From a virus: a DNA stretch of 23,611 nucleotides. Location of the stretch: positions 1-23,611 of the IMG/VR virus record IMGVR_UViG_3300005529_000671; one strand, given 5' to 3'. The position numbers and the translations under genes are program-made. The notes beneath the pieces were generated by a model. That model ran no database searches and had not been told where the DNA came from. It worked only from the letters and a program-made list of their open reading frames with translations. Of the stretch, positions 21,344-23,611 are shown piece after piece (positions within the stretch are counted from its first letter, which is position 1; each line of letters begins with the position of its first letter).

Positions 21344-21592
21344 ATGTCACTCACGATCGTCTTGAAGTCCTACGCCGCTCCGGGCAACATCGACGAGTAC
21401 GCCAATGTCCAGACGGCCGGCGGCCAGAACACCAACACCGGTACGAAGGCCACTGACCTCACCAACTTTCAGACTGCGGCACAAGCTGCTGCCAGCGGCA
21501 CGGGTGGCCTGCTGAACATCACCTACGTCGATGGCGCCGGCGCCACGCAGACGCGCCTGATCGGCGTCTCTGACATCAAGACAGTCCTCTAG
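21344..21592 (+). CDS. Hypothetical small protein, 82 residues
   Basis: Soluble, Ala/Thr/Gly-rich (QTAGGQNTNTGTKATDLTNF), with beta-like ends (LTIVLKSYAAPG, GGLLNITYVDGAG). No family recognised. ATG 21344 has CAGGAGG upstream and a clear promoter just behind it. The composition is like small phage structural or decoration proteins, and the strong expression signals agree with an abundant product. The next gene starts three bases after its TAG. Confidence 0.65.
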   Translation: MSLTIVLKSYAAPGNIDEYANVQTAGGQNTNTGTKATDLTNFQTAAQAAASGTGGLLNITYVDGAGATQTRLIGVSDIKTVL

Positions 21593-21595
21593 GCC

Positions 21596-21943
21596 ATGAG
21601 CCAGGCGGCGGCGCTCCCCACGCCCACTACGGCTTCTCTGGTCGTGGTGCAGGCGGGAGTCACACAGCTTCCAGGTGATTCGGTCGGTGGTGTTCCCTCG
21701 GTCGTGCAGAGTGTGACTGCTCTGCATGGCTGGGACATCAGCGAGTCCACCGGGTCGGCCGCGGCAAAGGTGCGCATCTGGGATGGGACCGGCTCGGGCG
21801 GGAGCAACATCGAGCTGACTGAGATCGACCTCCCTGCCGGCGGTCAGTCAGACGAAGGCGATGTCGGCGTCCAGATACGCAACAACGCCCTGTATCTCCA
21901 GGTGGTCTCCGGGTCGGTGGAAGGTTCGATCTTCTGGGGATAG
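21596..21943 (+). CDS. Small beta-rich protein, probable virion component
   Basis: A 115-residue protein. VTALHGWDISESTGSAAAKV, then RIWDGTGSGG and IELTEIDLPAGG, ending LYLQVVSGSVEGSIFWG, match a pattern familiar from small phage virion-associated proteins, in which an LHGW...TGSAAA...RI.DG start and a Y..VVSGSVEG end frame a jelly-roll-like beta fold. No catalytic motif, signal or membrane helix. It is co-transcribed with the gene at 21344. Its 3' end overlaps, out of frame, the small membrane ORF at 21861. A structural role is inferred. Confidence 0.65.
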   Translation: MSQAAALPTPTTASLVVVQAGVTQLPGDSVGGVPSVVQSVTALHGWDISESTGSAAAKVRIWDGTGSGGSNIELTEIDLPAGGQSDEGDVGVQIRNNALYLQVVSGSVEGSIFWG

Positions 21944-22037
21944 CGAGTGGTCGACGCGGAATAAGCTCCGCGCGATCACCGTGGCCGTCGTGTTCAGCCT
22001 GATCGTCTGGGCGCTGATCTGGTGGCTGCTGAGTTGA
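21861..22037 (+). CDS. Small overlapping ORF with a C-terminal membrane helix
   Basis: A 58-residue ORF starting at ATG 21861 inside the previous gene (+1 frame), with its unique part after 21943. Residues about 38-57 form a clear membrane helix (AITVAVVFSLIVWALIWWLL) preceded by basic residues (STRNKLR). The N-terminal 25 residues, read from the overlap, look random, so translation may start elsewhere, for example at GTG 21981 for a very short peptide or by a shift from the upstream gene. GAAGG lies only two bases before the ATG. The helix itself is too regular to dismiss. Confidence 0.4.
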   Translation: MSASRYATTPCISRWSPGRWKVRSSGDSEWSTRNKLRAITVAVVFSLIVWALIWWLLS

Positions 22038-22063
22038 CCATCGCCTTGACGGTGATGTAGGCT
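22034..22063 (+). promoter_or_regulatory. Promoter with no gene behind it
   Basis: TTGACC (22034-22039), 18-base spacer, TAGGCT (22058-22063). The -35 overlaps the TGA of the small membrane ORF. Only about 75 bases lie between the predicted start and the end of the terminator at 22118-22142, so the product would be a short RNA. Confidence 0.4.
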
Positions 22064-22117
22064 GTCGGAGCGAGTCGTCCCTCATACCTGGATTACTCCT
22101 CTCGATCTCGATGTGGA

Positions 22118-22142
22118 CGAGGGCCCCGAATAGGGGCCCTCG
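22118..22142. terminator. Bidirectional hairpin terminator between convergent units
   Basis: CGAGGGCCCC-GAATA-GGGGCCCTCG, ten perfect pairs and a five-base loop. It sits eight bases beyond the stop codon of the minus-strand transglycosylase-like gene and about 80 bases after the last plus-strand ORF, so it can end transcripts from both sides. Confidence 0.8.
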
Positions 22143-22150
22143 CTCTGCAT

Positions 22151-22732
22151 CTAGCCACAGCCGTCGAATTGACCTTGCTGCTGGCTCATCCCTGTTGTGC
22201 CTTCACCGGCAAGCACCTGTTGCTGTTGTGCGTACGTCGCGCCCTGCGGTGTGCTCGCGTACTTCGTGCCGCCATCGGACGCCCATCGGCTCGGGGACCA
22301 CTGACCGATCCCTCCGTACTGGCCGTTAGTCGCCTGCGGATTGCCGCCTGACTCGTGCTGGATGATGCACGCCTCGAGCCCCGAACTCGGAGCTGCCACG
22401 TAACTCGTCGGGCTGCTCGCTGTCGAAGTGCTCACCGCACTCGAGGTTGTGGCTACCACAGATCGCACGGGCGCTGGCGGGGGAGCCAACATCCGCTGAA
22501 GAACCGCCAGAGACTTGACGACGTCTGCATCCGTGGCTGCTCGGTGTGCGAGACCGTCCTTGACGATGTTCCTGCCTGGGACTCGCCGACCGAACTTCGA
22601 TGCGACCGCGTGATAAGCACGTTCGTAGGACTTCGCGTGCTGTCGTGTTACCACATGCCCTGCGGCGGGGGGCGCTGAGACGAGCCCAGCTGTGAAGATG
22701 GCCACGACGAGCCATCTGCTGATCCTGCGCAT
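22151..22732 (-). CDS. Secreted transglycosylase-like (Rpf/lysozyme-fold) protein
   Basis: A 193-residue protein on the opposite strand. Residues 1-25 are a signal peptide (MRRISRWLVVAIFTAGLVSA, then PPAAG). The middle is basic and helical, followed by a Ser/Thr/Ala linker. The C-terminal domain, LEACIIQHESGGNPQATNGQ and GGIGQWSPSRWASDGG, is of the resuscitation-promoting-factor/transglycosylase-like type with Glu127 as the likely acid; Cys122 and Cys192 could form a disulfide. Such proteins are typical of actinobacterial cell-wall enzymes. It would act outside the cell, not as a holin-released lysin. It ends beside a strong terminator and starts after a GGCGAGG. Orientation and signal peptide suggest an acquired cargo gene, possibly expressed on its own. 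Confidence 0.82.
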   Translation of the reverse strand: MRRISRWLVVAIFTAGLVSAPPAAGHVVTRQHAKSYERAYHAVASKFGRRVPGRNIVKDGLAHRAATDADVVKSLAVLQRMLAPPPAPVRSVVATTSSAVSTSTASSPTSYVAAPSSGLEACIIQHESGGNPQATNGQYGGIGQWSPSRWASDGGTKYASTPQGATYAQQQQVLAGEGTTGMSQQQGQFDGCG

Positions 22733-22866
22733 AACGTTCGCCTCGCCCTGACCCGTACTTCACTTTGCGTCACATTTCCAGCTAGCCCCTAGTCCGACGG
22801 GGCATGGGTCAGGCCGGTAGCTATGAACCTCCTGCTAGGTGGACAGAAGGGCGCGAGTGTAGAGAC

Positions 22867-23127
22867 TCAGCGACGGACTTGCGTGCGGCCGGCAGTGGCC
22901 AGAGCCTCTGCCTCGGCGCCAATGGCCTCGGTGAGCCCCTCACAGTGACGCTGAGCTGCCAGCATGGCCTCTTCTCGAGTACCCTCTCGCGCGATCTGCT
23001 GGCCGCCAGGCTGCTCAGGAGAGTAGACCCGGACCTCGTTGAGCCCTGCGACAGAGGCGAGCTCGTAGCGCGTCCCTCGAGGCCCGTAGGCCACGTTTCC
23101 CTGCCAGGAGAGAGTCACGATTGGCAT
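22867..23127 (-). CDS. Hypothetical protein, 86 residues
   Basis: Soluble; the first half is beta-like (MPIVTLSWQGNVAYGPRGTR, EVRVYSPEQPGG) and the second half helical (TREEAMLAAQRHCEGLTEAI). No family recognised. The Met at 23127 is preferred to an upstream in-frame ATG at 23169 because it lies seven bases after a minus-strand TAGGCT, giving a leaderless start, and because the upstream extension would overlap the divergent gene. It precedes the transglycosylase-like gene on the same strand, separated by 134 bases in which no clear promoter was seen. Confidence 0.6.
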   Translation of the reverse strand: MPIVTLSWQGNVAYGPRGTRYELASVAGLNEVRVYSPEQPGGQQIAREGTREEAMLAAQRHCEGLTEAIGAEAEALATAGRTQVRR

Positions 23128-23133
23128 GTGGGG

Positions 23134-23140
23134 TAGCCTA
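23134..23140. promoter_or_regulatory. Overlapping divergent -10 elements
   Basis: The plus strand reads TAGCCT (23134-23139) and the minus strand TAGGCT (23140-23135). One short sequence could serve both the minus-strand gene at 23127 (leaderless) and the plus-strand gene at 23169. No convincing -35 on either side. Confidence 0.4.
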
Positions 23141-23168
23141 CAACAATCCAACCAGCAGGAGGTATGCA

Positions 23169-23363
23169 ATGTTCGCAGGATTCAGCCTCGTCGGCTTCAT
23201 CATCGGAGTGGTCGTCGCGATCATCTTCTTTGTGGTCACGACGGCAATCATCCACTTCCCCCACTCTCAACTGGTGCTCGGGCTGATCGCGCTCTGCATC
23301 ATCCTCGCCGCCACGTTCGGTGGAGTCGGAGCGCGCTTCAGGCGTGGCCCTGGGCCTTACTAG
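23169..23363 (+). CDS. Small two-helix membrane protein
   Basis: A 64-residue protein with two membrane helices, about 5-27 (FSLVGFIIGVVVAIIFFVVT) and 35-54 (LVLGLIALCIILAATFGGVG), and a basic tail (RFRRGPGPY). The ATG at 23169 follows CAGGAGG. It is divergent from the minus-strand cassette and its TAG overlaps the stop codon of the convergent methyltransferase gene within CTAG. It resembles the many tiny actinophage membrane proteins of unknown role. Confidence 0.65.
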   Translation: MFAGFSLVGFIIGVVVAIIFFVVTTAIIHFPHSQLVLGLIALCIILAATFGGVGARFRRGPGPY

Positions 23364-23611
23364 ACACTGAGCAACATTCGATGAGGATCGGGCGCGCTGT
23401 TGATCGGTGCGCCCTTTCCTATGCGCTCGCGCGCCATCTCGACGTACTTGGGTGACAGTTCGAGGCCGAGGAAGTTGCGGCCGAGCTCGATCGCGACCTT
23501 GCCTGTCGTGCCTGTGCCGGCGAATGGGTCGAGCACCGCGCAGCGGCCTTCCGATCCACCGTGCTCACAGGTGGGCTGGAATCCGATCGTCTCGATAGCA
23601 ACGGAGTGACG
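23360..23611 (-). CDS. DNA methyltransferase (N4/N6 type), C-terminal part, cut by window edge
   Basis: The minus strand is open from base 23611 to a TAG at 23362-23360, giving 83 residues. The segment VLDPFAGTGTTGKVAIELGR, then NFLGLELSPKYVEMARERI, is motif I (S-adenosylmethionine binding, DPFxGxGTT) and the following strand of amino-methyltransferases. Motif I near the C-terminus fits the beta class, in which the catalytic DPPY/SPPY motif comes earlier; that part lies outside the window. Its likely role is methylating phage DNA to escape host restriction or to mark it. The frame has no start codon here because the gene begins beyond the edge. Confidence 0.88.
   Translation of the reverse strand, partial: RHSVAIETIGFQPTCEHGGSEGRCAVLDPFAGTGTTGKVAIELGRNFLGLELSPKYVEMARERIGKGAPINSAPDPHRMLLSV

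Noticed and set aside
22111-22329. Plus-strand ORF through the terminator
   Set aside because: It crosses the ten-pair hairpin and is antisense to the transglycosylase-like gene.
1-23611. tRNA genes, CRISPR arrays, integrase or attachment sites
   Set aside because: No cloverleaf with a GGTTCGAATCC-type arm, no regularly spaced repeats and no recombinase motifs were seen on either strand.

Overview
The window reads as part of the genome of a tailed double-stranded DNA phage (or prophage) of a high-GC host, most likely an actinobacterium. The reasons are: tightly packed genes, nearly all on the plus strand, many joined by 4-base ATGA/GTGA overlaps; a terminase–portal pair; a lysis cassette; GC-rich codons; several GTG starts; TTGAC(C/G)/TAgg(c/g)T-type promoters with some leaderless starts; and a secreted Rpf-like transglycosylase. 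No tRNA, rRNA, CRISPR array, integrase or insertion sequence was seen.

Layout. (1) Positions 2-2715: DNA replication and recombination, with the C-terminal part of a DNA polymerase III alpha (DnaE) subunit cut by the window edge, then a RecA-type recombinase. (2) 2747-7349: an operon-like run of small, often membrane or Cys-rich, unknown proteins. It also holds a Cas4/AddB-like Fe-S PD-(D/E)XK nuclease (3955-5082) and a 582-residue Pro/Ala-rich multidomain protein with a duplicated module. (3) 7350-13895: packaging, with an endonuclease VII-like HNH nuclease, a probable small terminase subunit, a large terminase interrupted by a 353-residue LAGLIDADG intein, and a portal protein that appears fused to a MuF/gp7-type domain. 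(4) 13957-16803: an adenosylcobalamin-type (class II) ribonucleotide reductase with its own promoter. (5) 16892-21189: a Pro/Ala-rich protein, a small nuclease-like protein, an M15-type endolysin with a peptidoglycan-binding domain, three membrane proteins (holin candidates) and a GH24 lysozyme, closed by a strong hairpin terminator. (6) 21344-22037: two small beta-rich proteins and an overlapping small membrane ORF. (7) 22151-23127: a minus-strand cassette like a moron, with a secreted transglycosylase-like protein and a small unknown protein. (8) 23169-23611: a small membrane protein, then the C-terminal end of a minus-strand DNA methyltransferase leaving the right edge.

How the genes work together: the polymerase, RecA, Fe-S nuclease and ribonucleotide reductase would make and recombine phage DNA. 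Endonuclease VII would clear branches before TerS/TerL package DNA through the portal. The lysins and membrane proteins would open the envelope. Capsid and tail genes are not in the window.

The most unexpected signal is at DNA level. The 12-mer GCGATATATGTC occurs three times, with one C variant and one looser variant, all on the plus strand, in different reading frames and once between genes. It behaves like a dispersed, oriented binding site. Functions given here come from motif recognition by eye; no database search was run.
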